In this document: one piece after another, positions 1 to 7,825 of the stretch | How positions within the stretch are numbered: the stretch's first letter is position 1 | How the letters are laid out: every line of letters starts with the position of its first letter | DNA from: Candidatus Hebobacterum abditum | GTDB taxonomy: Bacteria > Armatimonadota > Hebobacteria > Hebobacterales > Hebobacteraceae | Length of the DNA stretch: 64,000 nt | Assembly (NCBI GenBank): GCA_029821875.1 | Contig: JALGXW010000007.1 | Span: forward strand, 1-64,000 | Reading direction: 5' to 3' | The notes under the pieces: model-generated | Seen by the model: the letters and a program-made list of their open reading frames with translations, nothing else | Databases searched by the model: none | Told to the model about the DNA's origin: nothing | Program-made: the position numbers and the translations under genes

Positions 1-776
1 CGCTTCACCGCATCGCCGGTGAGCACGCCATGGGTCACGCCCACGTAGATGTCCCCGACCCCGAAGCCGCGCAGCATATCCACGGTTTCTATCAAGGAGC
101 TACCGGTCGCTATTTCGTCATCAAAGCAGAGGATCGTCTTGTCCTCCACCTCGCCGACGACAGCACGCGCCTCCACCTTCCGGTCGCCGAGGCGGCGCTT
201 GTCGATGAAGGCGAGCGGGATGTTGAGGCGCGTCGCGTAGGCGCCGGCTCTGCGGGCCGAGCCCGCGTCCGGTGCCAGCGCCACGCGGTTCTGAAGGCCG
301 AGCGAGTCGAAGTAGTCGCACAAGATCGGCGTCGCTGAGAGGTGATCGGCCGGACAGCGGAAGAACCCCTGCACCTGCTCGGAGTGCAGGGTCATGGTGA
401 GGAGCCGATTGGCACCGGCCGTTACCAGGAGATCGGCGATGAGGCGGCCGGCGATGGAAATGCGCGGCATGTCCTTCTTGTCGGAGCGCGCATAGGAGTA
501 GTAGGGCACGACCGCTGTGATCCGGCTCGCGGAAGCGCCCTTCAGCGCATCTAACATGATGAGCAGCTCGACCAGGTGATCGCTCACAGGGCTGCACAGC
601 GATTGGACGACGAAGACGTCTCGCTCCCGTACGTTCTCGCGGATCTGCACGAAGATGTTGTCGTTCGAGAAACGGGAGATGTTGGCCTCGCCCAGCGGTA
701 TGCCGAGCTCGTCGCAGATGGCCTGGGCGAGCTGCGGGTTCGAGCTGCCCGTGAAGACTTTGATTTCGTCCTGCAA
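1..776 (-). CDS. prs: Ribose-phosphate pyrophosphokinase (partial, 3' end outside window)
   Basis: The product makes PRPP from ribose 5-phosphate and ATP in the cytoplasm, feeding purine, pyrimidine, histidine and NAD synthesis. About 258 N-terminal residues are visible, starting MQDEIKVFTGSSNP. They include the family core 'VVPYYSYARSDKK', the 'APDAGSARRA' segment and a PRPP loop that reads 'FDDEIATGSS', a variant of the usual DDMIDTGGT. The start is TTG at 776-774: a GGAGGG ribosome site sits 7 nt upstream inside the end of purD, and no ATG lies nearby in frame. It begins 1 nt after the purD stop, so translational coupling with purD is likely and fits a shared role in purine supply. The C-terminus is cut by the window edge. 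Confidence 0.93.
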   Translation of the reverse strand, partial: MQDEIKVFTGSSNPQLAQAICDELGIPLGEANISRFSNDNIFVQIRENVRERDVFVVQSLCSPVSDHLVELLIMLDALKGASASRITAVVPYYSYARSDKKDMPRISIAGRLIADLLVTAGANRLLTMTLHSEQVQGFFRCPADHLSATPILCDYFDSLGLQNRVALAPDAGSARRAGAYATRLNIPLAFIDKRRLGDRKVEARAVVGEVEDKTILCFDDEIATGSSLIETVDMLRGFGVGDIYVGVTHGVLTGDAVK

Positions 777-777
777 A

Positions 778-2061
778 TCACTGCCCTCCAGCGGCGCGCC
801 GGCCGATGTCGCGGCGGCAGTGCGCGCCTTCGAATGATATCTGATCGACGGCTTCGTAGGCCGTGCTGATGGCATCGGACAGCGAGTCGCCCAGCCCTGT
901 CACCCCGAGCACGCGGCCGCCGGCCGTAACCAGCCCCTCATCGGTCTCCTTGCTGGCCGCGTGGAACACCACCACGTCGTCCCGGTCGGCCAGGCCGTCG
1001 AGGCCGTCTATAAGCTTGCCCGTGTCGTACTCGCCCGGGTAGCCGCCGGAGGCCATGACTACACACACCGCGGCGCCGTTCTGCCCGGACTCGGCCGCCG
1101 GCAGATCTCCCTCAATCGCGGCCTCCAGCAGATCGACGAGGTCGCCCTTCATCGTCGGAAAGACGACCTGTGCCTCCGGGTCGCCGAAGCGGCAGTTGTA
1201 TTCCAGCAGCTTCGGGCCCTCGGACGTGAGCATCATCCCTGCGTACAGGCACCCCACGAACGGCCGCCCCTCGGCCGCCATGGCGGCGATGGTGGGCTTC
1301 AGGATGTCCTCCAGTGTGTGCTCGTACATCTCCTCCGGGAAGAGGGGCACCGGCGAGTAGCATCCCATCCCACCGGTGTTCGGCCCCGTGTCGCCGTCGA
1401 AGACCTGCTTGTGGTCCTGAGAGGCCGGCAGCGCATACAAGTGCTCACCGTCCGAGATCGCCATCATCGAGACTTCCTGGCCTTGGAGGAACTCCTCGAT
1501 CACCACCCGGCGGCCGGACTCGCCGAAGACCCCTCGCACCAGCGAGTCCGTGATCGCCTCGATCGCCTCCTCCCGCGTATGGGCGATCGTGACGCCCTTC
1601 CCGGCCGCGAGACCATCGGCCTTCACCGCCACCGGGTATGTCTGGGTGTCGAGGTAGGCGATGGCATGCGCCGGGACGTCAAAGGTCGCGAAGAATCCGC
1701 TGGGGAGATCGTGCCGAGAGAAGAAGTCCTTGCTCCAGGCCTTGCTGCTTTCCAGCACGGCCGCGGCCCGCGTCGGGCCGAAGATCCTGAGCCCGCGCTC
1801 GTGGAACACGTCCACGATCCCCGCCGCCAGCGGGGCCTCAGGCCCAGCCACCGTCAGGTCGATCTTCTCCTGGGCGGCGAAGTCCGCCAGAGCCGGCAGG
1901 TCGAGCACGGAGATGTCGACGCATTCCGCCTGCTGAGCGATGCCGGCGTTGCCCGGGGCGCAGTAGATCTTCTCCGCTCGCGGGCTCTGGGCGATCTTCC
2001 ACACGAGGGTGTGCTCGCGCCCGCCCGACCCGACGACCAGGATGCGAAGCCGTGAACTCAT
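778..2061 (-). CDS. purD: Phosphoribosylamine-glycine ligase (GAR synthetase)
   Basis: This ATP-grasp enzyme joins glycine to phosphoribosylamine, the second step of de novo purine synthesis. The 427-residue length is normal for the family. The N-terminus holds 'ILVVGSGGREHTLVWK', and further motifs include 'VAVKADGLAAGKGV' (ATP-grasp), 'QDHKQVFDGDTGPNTGGMG' and 'YNCRFGDPEAQVV' (metal/ATP site). The C-terminus, 'YEAVDQISFEGAHCRRDIG', is typical. It starts with ATG and the prs gene follows after 1 nt. It reads in the same direction as the upstream dnaB group, separated from the small membrane-protein gene by 68 nt. Confidence 0.97.
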   Translation of the reverse strand: MSSRLRILVVGSGGREHTLVWKIAQSPRAEKIYCAPGNAGIAQQAECVDISVLDLPALADFAAQEKIDLTVAGPEAPLAAGIVDVFHERGLRIFGPTRAAAVLESSKAWSKDFFSRHDLPSGFFATFDVPAHAIAYLDTQTYPVAVKADGLAAGKGVTIAHTREEAIEAITDSLVRGVFGESGRRVVIEEFLQGQEVSMMAISDGEHLYALPASQDHKQVFDGDTGPNTGGMGCYSPVPLFPEEMYEHTLEDILKPTIAAMAAEGRPFVGCLYAGMMLTSEGPKLLEYNCRFGDPEAQVVFPTMKGDLVDLLEAAIEGDLPAAESGQNGAAVCVVMASGGYPGEYDTGKLIDGLDGLADRDDVVVFHAASKETDEGLVTAGGRVLGVTGLGDSLSDAISTAYEAVDQISFEGAHCRRDIGRRAAGGQ

Positions 2062-2129
2062 CGAGAAGTCCGCCTTTCTTCGAGAACACTCTGAGGAAGC
2101 CGCCTCCGGCGGGCCCTCGGGCCTGGCCG

Positions 2130-2552
2130 CTACGTCTCGTCTTCCCCGGCAGGCCCCTCCCCTTCGCCCTCCGCCCCTGCCGACTCTGACTGCTCATCGG
2201 CCTCCCGTGAGGCCCTCAACATCTCGAGCAGCCCCTCCGCCGCCGCCTGGTGGCTCTCCCGCAGCTCCCTCAGCCGGCGAAAGGTCTCCCTCACTGCCGA
2301 GACCAGTGCAATGAGGAAGGCGGCCAGCCACACGAACAGCAGGACCTTCATCGCGATTGCCCAGCGAGGGTCCGCCGCCCCCATTTCCTGCGCTTCCTTC
2401 TGTTTCGCCAGGGCAAGCAGGAAGCCACTGAGCGCGAGGAAGCCCAGCCCGAGCCACCCGACGTAGGACCGATGCCGAAAGCCGGAAAGCCATCCGGCGA
2501 GCAGACAGATCCCGACGAAGGCGGTTAGAGCGGCGGCCGTCTGCGGGGACAT
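2130..2552 (-). CDS. Small membrane protein, unknown function
   Basis: This 140-residue protein is not one I recognise. Three hydrophobic segments are visible: about residues 5-24, 31-49 and 66-87. A basic, helical stretch (VRETFRRLRELRESHQ) and an acidic Glu/Gly-rich tail follow. An inner-membrane protein with a cytosolic, possibly coiled-coil, C-terminus is the likely topology. It starts 7 nt below the dnaB stop, with an AAAGG site just ahead of its ATG, so it probably belongs to the rplI-dnaB transcript. No catalytic motif is visible. Confidence 0.7.
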   Translation of the reverse strand: MSPQTAAALTAFVGICLLAGWLSGFRHRSYVGWLGLGFLALSGFLLALAKQKEAQEMGAADPRWAIAMKVLLFVWLAAFLIALVSAVRETFRRLRELRESHQAAAEGLLEMLRASREADEQSESAGAEGEGEGPAGEDET

Positions 2553-2559
2553 AACGCCT

Positions 2560-3939
2560 TTACTCCTCCGCCTCCACGAAGCGCTCCTCGAGGTTCTCGA
2601 AGCGCACGAACTCGTCTACCCACGCCAGCCGGACGACACCGGTCGGCCCGTTCCTCTGCTTCGATACGATGATCTCGGCGATGTTCTGGTCGGTCTCCAG
2701 GTAGCCCGCGGCCCGGAGCTCGTCCCCCCCGTAGTAGGCCGGCCGGTAGATGAATGCGACAACGTCCGCCTCCTGCTCGATCGATCCGCTCTCCCGCAGG
2801 TCGGAGAGAAGCGGACGTCTCGGATGACCCCTCGCCTCCACTGCACGGCTGAGCTGAGAAAGCGCCACCACGGGCACCCGCAGCTCGCGGGCCAGTGCCT
2901 TCAGCGATCGCGCAACCTGTGAGATCTCTTGCGTCCGGTTCTCGAAGCGCCCATAGCCTGACATCAGCTGGAGGTAGTCCACGATGATGAGGTCGAGCCC
3001 GTGCTCGGCCCGCAGCCTTCGCGCCTTGCCCCTCATCTCCAGCACGTTCATGGTCGGGCTGTCGTCGAGGTAGACCGGGGCTTTGTAGAGGCGACTGGCG
3101 GCCAGCGCGATGCGGTCCATGTCCCCTCGGTCGATGTAGCCCTGCCGGATGTTGTGCTGGTTCACGCCCGCCTCGGAGCAGAGCAAACGCAGCGCGAGCT
3201 GCTCCTTCGCCATCTCCAGGCTGAACACCGCGACCCTCTTGCTCTGCGTCCTGGCCACGCCGGCTGCGACGTTCAACGCCAGCGCGGTCTTCCCCATCGA
3301 CGGCCGCGACGCTATCACGACGAGGTCAGAGGGCTGCAGTCCCGACAGCAGGCCGTCCAGGTCTTCGTATCCGGTCAGCAGTCCCGTCCCCGGCCGGTGC
3401 GACTCCTGCATCTCGTCGATCCGGTCGTAGGTCTCGCCGAGCAGCTCTCGGATCGGCGTGAAGGCCGGGGTTATCGTCCTCTCCCCCACCGAGAAGACCG
3501 TCTGCTCTGCCCTATCCACGATCGTCTCGACGTCTTCGTCGGCGGCGTTCTGGGCGAAGCCTTGGATCTCGCTGCCCGCTCGTATGAGCGCCCTCAGCGT
3601 CGCCTTCTCGCGTACGATCCTCGCGTAGTTGAGCACGGCCGCGGCCGTGGGCGCGGCATCCTGCAACTCAATCAAGTAGGGCGTCCCGCCAACCGCCTCC
3701 AGTTGGTCGCGATTCTGCAGACGCGCTTGGAGAGTGACTACGTCGACGGGGTCGCTGTCGTTGAAGAGGTCGGTCATCGCCCGATACAGCATCTGGTGCT
3801 GTGGGCTGTAGAAATCCTCTGGCTGGAGGAGATCGACGACCCTGGCGATCGCCTCTCGCTCCACGAGCATAGCGCCCAGAGTCGCCTGCTCCGCCTCCAA
3901 GCTCTGAGGAGGAACCCTTTCAAGCAGCGGTGCGCTCAA
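2560..3939 (-). CDS. dnaB: Replicative DNA helicase DnaB
   Basis: DnaB is the hexameric ring helicase that unwinds DNA at the replication fork. The 459-residue protein has the N-terminal scaffold domain (about 12-110), a linker, and a RecA-like C-terminal ATPase. The Walker A motif 'SRPSMGKTA' lies at 211-219. 'LIIVDYLQLMSG' marks Walker B, and 'DLRESGSIEQEADVV' near the C-terminus is also diagnostic. No intein is present. The start is TTG at 3939-3937, supported by AGGAGGG 6 nt upstream, which overlaps the end of rplI. The rplI-dnaB order is a common bacterial arrangement, but rpsF, ssb and rpsR, which often precede them, are not here. Confidence 0.97.
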   Translation of the reverse strand: MSAPLLERVPPQSLEAEQATLGAMLVEREAIARVVDLLQPEDFYSPQHQMLYRAMTDLFNDSDPVDVVTLQARLQNRDQLEAVGGTPYLIELQDAAPTAAAVLNYARIVREKATLRALIRAGSEIQGFAQNAADEDVETIVDRAEQTVFSVGERTITPAFTPIRELLGETYDRIDEMQESHRPGTGLLTGYEDLDGLLSGLQPSDLVVIASRPSMGKTALALNVAAGVARTQSKRVAVFSLEMAKEQLALRLLCSEAGVNQHNIRQGYIDRGDMDRIALAASRLYKAPVYLDDSPTMNVLEMRGKARRLRAEHGLDLIIVDYLQLMSGYGRFENRTQEISQVARSLKALARELRVPVVALSQLSRAVEARGHPRRPLLSDLRESGSIEQEADVVAFIYRPAYYGGDELRAAGYLETDQNIAEIIVSKQRNGPTGVVRLAWVDEFVRFENLEERFVEAEE

Positions 3940-3954
3940 GACAGACCCTCCTCT

Positions 3955-4419
3955 CTAGGCTTCAGCTTCTTCCGCTTCGGGCTCGACCTCGATCTTGAGG
4001 GTCGCCTCGACCTCCTTGTGCAGCCGGATGTGCGCCTCGTGAGGCCCGAGCGTTCTGATGGGGTACGGGAAGGTTATGGCGCGGCGGTCAACTTGCAGCT
4101 CGTGCTCCGCCGCGAGCGCCTCCGCCACCTCCGAGTGCGTGACTGACCCATACAGCCTGCCGGCCTCGCCGGCCTTCGCCTTGAGCTTCAGCGTGATCTC
4201 CGACAGCCTCTCCCCCACCGCCTCTGCGCTGGTCGCCTCCCGCGCCTGGCGGCGCCTGATGCCGACGCGGTGGTGACCCAGGTTCTTCAGACTGCCCGAG
4301 GTCGCTGGGATCGCGAGCTTGCGAGGTATGAGGTAGTTCCGAGCGTAGCCGTCGGCCACGTTCTCCACCGATCCGGCTTCCCCCACGCCCTGGACGTCCT
4401 CCAAGAGAATGACCTTCAT
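3955..4419 (-). CDS. rplI: Large ribosomal subunit protein bL9
   Basis: Protein bL9 binds 23S rRNA near the L1 stalk base. The N-terminal domain is classical: 'MKVILLEDVQGVGEAGSVENVADGYARNYLIP' in outline, with the long connecting helix after about residue 40 and the C-terminal domain to about 148. It is followed by a short Glu/Ala tail. I chose ATG at 4419 because a GGAGG site lies 8 nt upstream and the family starts MKVILL. A GTG two codons earlier (4425) would be only 4 nt from the site. It precedes dnaB in the same transcript. Confidence 0.95.
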   Translation of the reverse strand: MKVILLEDVQGVGEAGSVENVADGYARNYLIPRKLAIPATSGSLKNLGHHRVGIRRRQAREATSAEAVGERLSEITLKLKAKAGEAGRLYGSVTHSEVAEALAAEHELQVDRRAITFPYPIRTLGPHEAHIRLHKEVEATLKIEVEPEAEEAEA

Positions 4420-4592
4420 GGACACAGCCTCCGTCTGCTACTTTCCGAGTCCCTTGTCCCCCTCCCTGGTCCGCCTGCTACAGCCGTCGCCTCCCAGCCC
4501 CGCCGGCCGGCGCGATCAACTCAATCGAAGCTGACTCAACAGGGCTCCCGGAGACCCACATGCCTTCGCTTGAGACAACTCGTTTCCTTCCC

Positions 4593-5087
4593 TCACTCCT
4601 CGTCCGATTGGGACACATCCTCCTCAGGATAGGGGAACCACGGCTCCCCTCCGATGAAGATGACCTTCCAATCCCCGTCTTCCTTCACAGTCGTGAACCC
4701 GCCCGAGGCCGGGTCCTCCACAAGCGGAACCGTGACAATCACGCGCCCGTCGATCTCCTCCCCGGCCTCCGCTGCCCCAAGATCGTAGTTGGTCGCCTCC
4801 CCGGTTTCGGCGCGCTCCAGGAACTCCTCATAGCTGTGCGCTTCGCGCGATTCGGAAGAAAGGCGTTCGTACGCCTCCTCGAAGTCCTTCCGGTAGAGTG
4901 CATCGACGTACAGCACAACCGCCTCTTCCGGGGCGGTCGCCGCCCCATCGGGCACGGGCGGCGGCGCGGGCGACGGAGCCGGAGGCGGAGGCAGGGGTGG
5001 CGATTCGGGGCCGGAGTATCTAACGTAGATAAACACAAGCGCGGCAAGGATAAGGACAAACAGAGCAACCGCCACGCGCGCCTTCAT
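4593..5087 (-). CDS. Membrane-anchored, proline-rich protein with a small C-terminal NTF2-like/DUF4878-like domain
   Basis: The 164-residue product starts MKARVAVALFVLILAALVFIYV, an uncleaved signal anchor or signal peptide without a lipobox cysteine. A proline-rich spacer covers about residues 26-50. The remaining 110 residues resemble small extracytoplasmic domains of the NTF2-like/DUF4878 type, with a segment about a 'VLYVDALYRKDFEEAYERLS' helix and a strand 'FTTVKEDGDWKVIF'. The function is unknown; the assignment rests on pattern only. A strong sigma70-like promoter (5110-5138) ends about 20 nt before the start, and rplI lies 173 nt downstream on the same strand. Confidence 0.75.
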   Translation of the reverse strand: MKARVAVALFVLILAALVFIYVRYSGPESPPLPPPPAPSPAPPPVPDGAATAPEEAVVLYVDALYRKDFEEAYERLSSESREAHSYEEFLERAETGEATNYDLGAAEAGEEIDGRVIVTVPLVEDPASGGFTTVKEDGDWKVIFIGGEPWFPYPEEDVSQSDEE

Positions 5088-5109
5088 CGAGAACCCTCCC
5101 GCCCGCTGA

Positions 5110-5138
5110 ATGGTACAGCCCGACTAGCGCGGTGTCAA
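5110..5138 (-). promoter_or_regulatory. Sigma70-type promoter for the 5087-1 gene run
   Basis: On the minus strand a perfect TTGACA (5138-5133) is separated by 17 nt from TACCAT (5115-5110). The predicted start of transcription is near 5103, about 16 nt upstream of the ATG at 5087. It may drive the anchored protein, rplI, dnaB and possibly everything to prs. Confidence 0.65.
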
Positions 5139-5201
5139 GAGAAACTCATCTGCCCTAAGCAATCGCTTTGCTGAGTTGCGTTGCGGATATTCCCGCGGCC
5201 C

Positions 5202-6062
5202 TCACCGGCCCGATACCGCGAGCCTCGTAGCCCACACCGCGGTCCCCGCAGTGATGAAGAGCGTTCGCATCTCGGGCCCGCCGAAGGCACAGTTGGCGGC
5301 CGCCTCGGGTGTCTTGATCTTGCCCAGCAGGTTCCCCTGCGGGCCGAACACATGCACACCATCGCCGGCCGTGCTGTACAGCCTGCCGGCCGCGTCGACT
5401 CGGAGTCCGTCCGGCGCGCCGGTCTCGATCGTCGCGAATACCTCGCCGCCGGCGAGTCCGCCTTCCCTTGTGAGCCCAAAGCGTCGGATGTGGTGTATGC
5501 TGGGGTCACTGTCCGCGATATAGAGAACCTGCTCGTCCGGGCCAAACGTCAGACCGTTCGGCATGGAGAAGTCGCTCGCCACCGGGGTCAGCTCTCCCGC
5601 TCCCGGGCGCAGACAGAACACGTGGTTGGCTGACTGCCCGACCTCTTCGGGCCTGATGCCGTAGGGCGGGTCGGTGAACCAGATCGTTCCGTCGCCTCTC
5701 ACGACGACATCGTTGGGCGAGTTCAGTCTCTTGCCGCGGTGGGAAGCGGCCAGGATGGCGATGCTGCCGTCTTGCTCCGTCCGAGTGAGGCGTCGGCTGC
5801 CGTGCTCGCAGGTCACGAGCCGGCCTTCGCCGTCAACGGTATTCCCGTTCGCGTGGTGGGAGGGGCGCCGCCACACGAAGTGCCCGCTGCCTTCCTCCCA
5901 TCGATAGATCGTATCAGCCGGAATGTCGCTGAAGACCAATCCCCCCTGGTACCAGGTCGGCCCTTCGGTGAACTCGAAGCCGTCCGCAATGCAGCTGAGC
6001 TCCGAGTCCGGTGCCAGCACCCGCTGGAAGTCTTCATCCACGATCTCGAACCAGTCGGACAT
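5202..6062 (-). CDS. SMP-30/gluconolactonase/LRE family protein
   Basis: This is a six-bladed beta-propeller lactonase of the SMP-30/gluconolactonase family, likely hydrolysing a sugar lactone with a divalent metal. Diagnostic segments are 'FTEGPTWYQGGLVFSDI' (metal-ligand Glu in EGP), 'LNSPNDVVVRGDGTIWFTDPPYG' (Asn and Asp ligands), 'MPNGLTFGPDEQVLYIADS' and 'PDGLRVDAAGRLYS'. The last segment contains the Asp that acts as general base in the family. I chose ATG 6062 (286 residues), because AGGAGG precedes it by 11 nt. An upstream ATG at 6101 has no ribosome site. It lies back to back with the ROK gene across a 203-nt region with an inverted repeat. Confidence 0.9.
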   Translation of the reverse strand: MSDWFEIVDEDFQRVLAPDSELSCIADGFEFTEGPTWYQGGLVFSDIPADTIYRWEEGSGHFVWRRPSHHANGNTVDGEGRLVTCEHGSRRLTRTEQDGSIAILAASHRGKRLNSPNDVVVRGDGTIWFTDPPYGIRPEEVGQSANHVFCLRPGAGELTPVASDFSMPNGLTFGPDEQVLYIADSDPSIHHIRRFGLTREGGLAGGEVFATIETGAPDGLRVDAAGRLYSTAGDGVHVFGPQGNLLGKIKTPEAAANCAFGGPEMRTLFITAGTAVWATRLAVSGR

Positions 6063-6148
6063 GTTTCTGTCAACCTCCTCCGCGGTCTCGCATACGTTCA
6101 TGTCAAGCCGCGGCAGGTCCGTGTGAAGGAATCGCCGCGCCCGTCACA

Positions 6149-6163
6149 CAATATAGCATATTG
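6149..6163. promoter_or_regulatory. Inverted repeat in divergent promoter region
   Basis: CAATAT and ATATTG form a perfect 6-bp inverted repeat with a 3-nt spacer. It is an AT-rich island in otherwise GC-rich DNA, between the divergent lactonase (start 6062) and ROK-fold gene (start 6266). It could be an operator or part of a promoter. No binding protein can be named from the sequence. Confidence 0.35.
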
Positions 6164-6265
6164 AGGTAGTGGGGGGATCTGGACAACGCCGTCGGCCGCG
6201 GCCGGCGGTTTGTACACTGTGGGATTTGCCACCCCCGACCAGGGGCAGTCGTGCAGGAGGAGTCC

Positions 6266-7675
6266 ATGAGCAGCCGTCTGCTGGGCAAGCTGGCCGAACT
6301 CGCCGAGCCCGAGGTACAGCCCGTCCTCGACGGCAACTTCCGTCCCGCCGTACTCGCGAACCAGGCCTTCCGCCGGGCTGTCGAGGATTCGGGGATGGCC
6401 GTACCGCTGCGTATTGCGCTCCGCCGCCCCGACGGTACTTCATCGCTCTATGAGACACAAGTCTTCCCCAGCGATCACTGTATGGCCCAACTAGACCTCC
6501 CGTACGCGGAGCGTCTGGTGAAGTTTCTCCTCTGGCAGAAGGGCGGCTACCAGGTGACCATCGGCGGTCCGAAACAGGTCGGGGAACACATCCGCGACAC
6601 CTACTCACCCTCCGGCGCTCGCGCCTTCGATGAGGATTTCATGGGCGAGACGACCTACGAGCGGCCATTCGAGGTCGTCATCACCGATGCCGACCGGGTG
6701 CCGCCCGCCAAGGAGGTATCCGTTCCCCTCGGCCGCCACCTCGAGGGGGCCCGGATCGGCTTCGACCTGGGCGCGAGCGACCGCAAGGTGGCCGCGGTCC
6801 TGGACGGCGAGAGCATCTTCAGCGAAGAGGTGGTGTGGGAGCCTCGCAATCAGGAGGATCCCAGCTACCACTTCGAGGAGATCATGGCCGGCTTGAAGAG
6901 CGCGGCCGGGAAGCTTCCCCGCGTCGATGCCATCGGCGGCAGCTCCGCCGGCGTCATCATCAACAACCGCCCGATGATCGCCTCCCTGTTCCGCGGCGTG
7001 CCCCGCGAGGCCTTCGATGCCAAGGTCAAGCCCATCTTCCTCGATATCGCGAAGGAGTGGGACGTCCCGTTGGAGGTCGCCAACGACGGAGACGTCACCG
7101 CGCTTGCAGGCTCTATGTCGCTCAACGACAACGCCGTGCTCGGCATTGCCATGGGCTCCAGCGAAGCCGCCGGCTACGTCAACGAGCAGGGGAACATCAC
7201 GGGATGGCTCAATGAGCTCGCCTTCGCTCCCATCGACTACCATCCCGAGGCCCCGGCCGATGAGTGGTCCGCCGATACGGGCTGTGGCGTGCAGTACCTG
7301 ACCCAGCAGGCCGTCTTCCGGCTGGCGCGGCAGGTCGGCATCGAACTCGACGAGGCGGCGCCGCTGGCCGATCAGCTCAAGTCGGTGCAGAAGCTGCTGG
7401 AGGCAGGCGACGAGACGGCGCGGAAGATCTGGGAGACGATCGGGGTGTACGCGGGATACGCCATCGCCCACTACGCCGACTTCTACACCATCAAGCATCT
7501 GCTGCTGCTGGGCCGCGTCACCTCCGGCAGCGGCGGCCCCATTATGATGGAGAAGATCAGACAGGTCCTCGCCGCCGAGTTCCCCGACAAGCAGATCAAC
7601 GTCCAGCTCCCAGACGAGAAGACGCGGCGCGTCGGCCAGGCCGTCGCCGCCGCGAGTCTGCCGGCGGTGAACTGA
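6266..7675 (+). CDS. ROK-fold (sugar kinase superfamily) protein
   Basis: The C-terminal two-thirds is a ROK-type actin-fold ATPase domain. A phosphate-1 motif 'IGFDLGASDRKVAAV' starts near residue 164. Later come 'VDAIGGSSAGVI', 'EVANDGDVTALAGS' with the probable catalytic Asp, and a GTGS-like 'AMGSSEAAGY' segment. The first 150 residues are not a winged helix, and I do not recognise them. The Cys-rich zinc motif found in many ROK repressors and kinases is absent. A sugar or sugar-derivative kinase role is more likely than a repressor, but the substrate is unknown. The start at 6266 follows GGAGG with 5-nt spacing; an ATG at 6251 has no such site. The gene stands alone, opposite the lactonase. 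Confidence 0.8.
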   Translation: MSSRLLGKLAELAEPEVQPVLDGNFRPAVLANQAFRRAVEDSGMAVPLRIALRRPDGTSSLYETQVFPSDHCMAQLDLPYAERLVKFLLWQKGGYQVTIGGPKQVGEHIRDTYSPSGARAFDEDFMGETTYERPFEVVITDADRVPPAKEVSVPLGRHLEGARIGFDLGASDRKVAAVLDGESIFSEEVVWEPRNQEDPSYHFEEIMAGLKSAAGKLPRVDAIGGSSAGVIINNRPMIASLFRGVPREAFDAKVKPIFLDIAKEWDVPLEVANDGDVTALAGSMSLNDNAVLGIAMGSSEAAGYVNEQGNITGWLNELAFAPIDYHPEAPADEWSADTGCGVQYLTQQAVFRLARQVGIELDEAAPLADQLKSVQKLLEAGDETARKIWETIGVYAGYAIAHYADFYTIKHLLLLGRVTSGSGGPIMMEKIRQVLAAEFPDKQINVQLPDEKTRRVGQAVAAASLPAVN

Positions 7676-7825
7676 CACCGCCTGGCGAAGTGTAACGCCT
7701 CACGGCTGACCTGGCGTGGACAAAGGCCGGGGTCGGGCCAACCGTCTGCAACATCGCCGCGTGTCGAGATTAGGAACGAGTGCGCAGGTCGCTGATCCAC
7801 AGGCTCCGAGGGGCTAGCTCTTGCG

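Noticed and set aside
6101-6106. TTGACA on the minus strand near the lactonase start
   Set aside because: No acceptable -10 hexamer lies 16-18 nt downstream, and the predicted start would fall within the gene.
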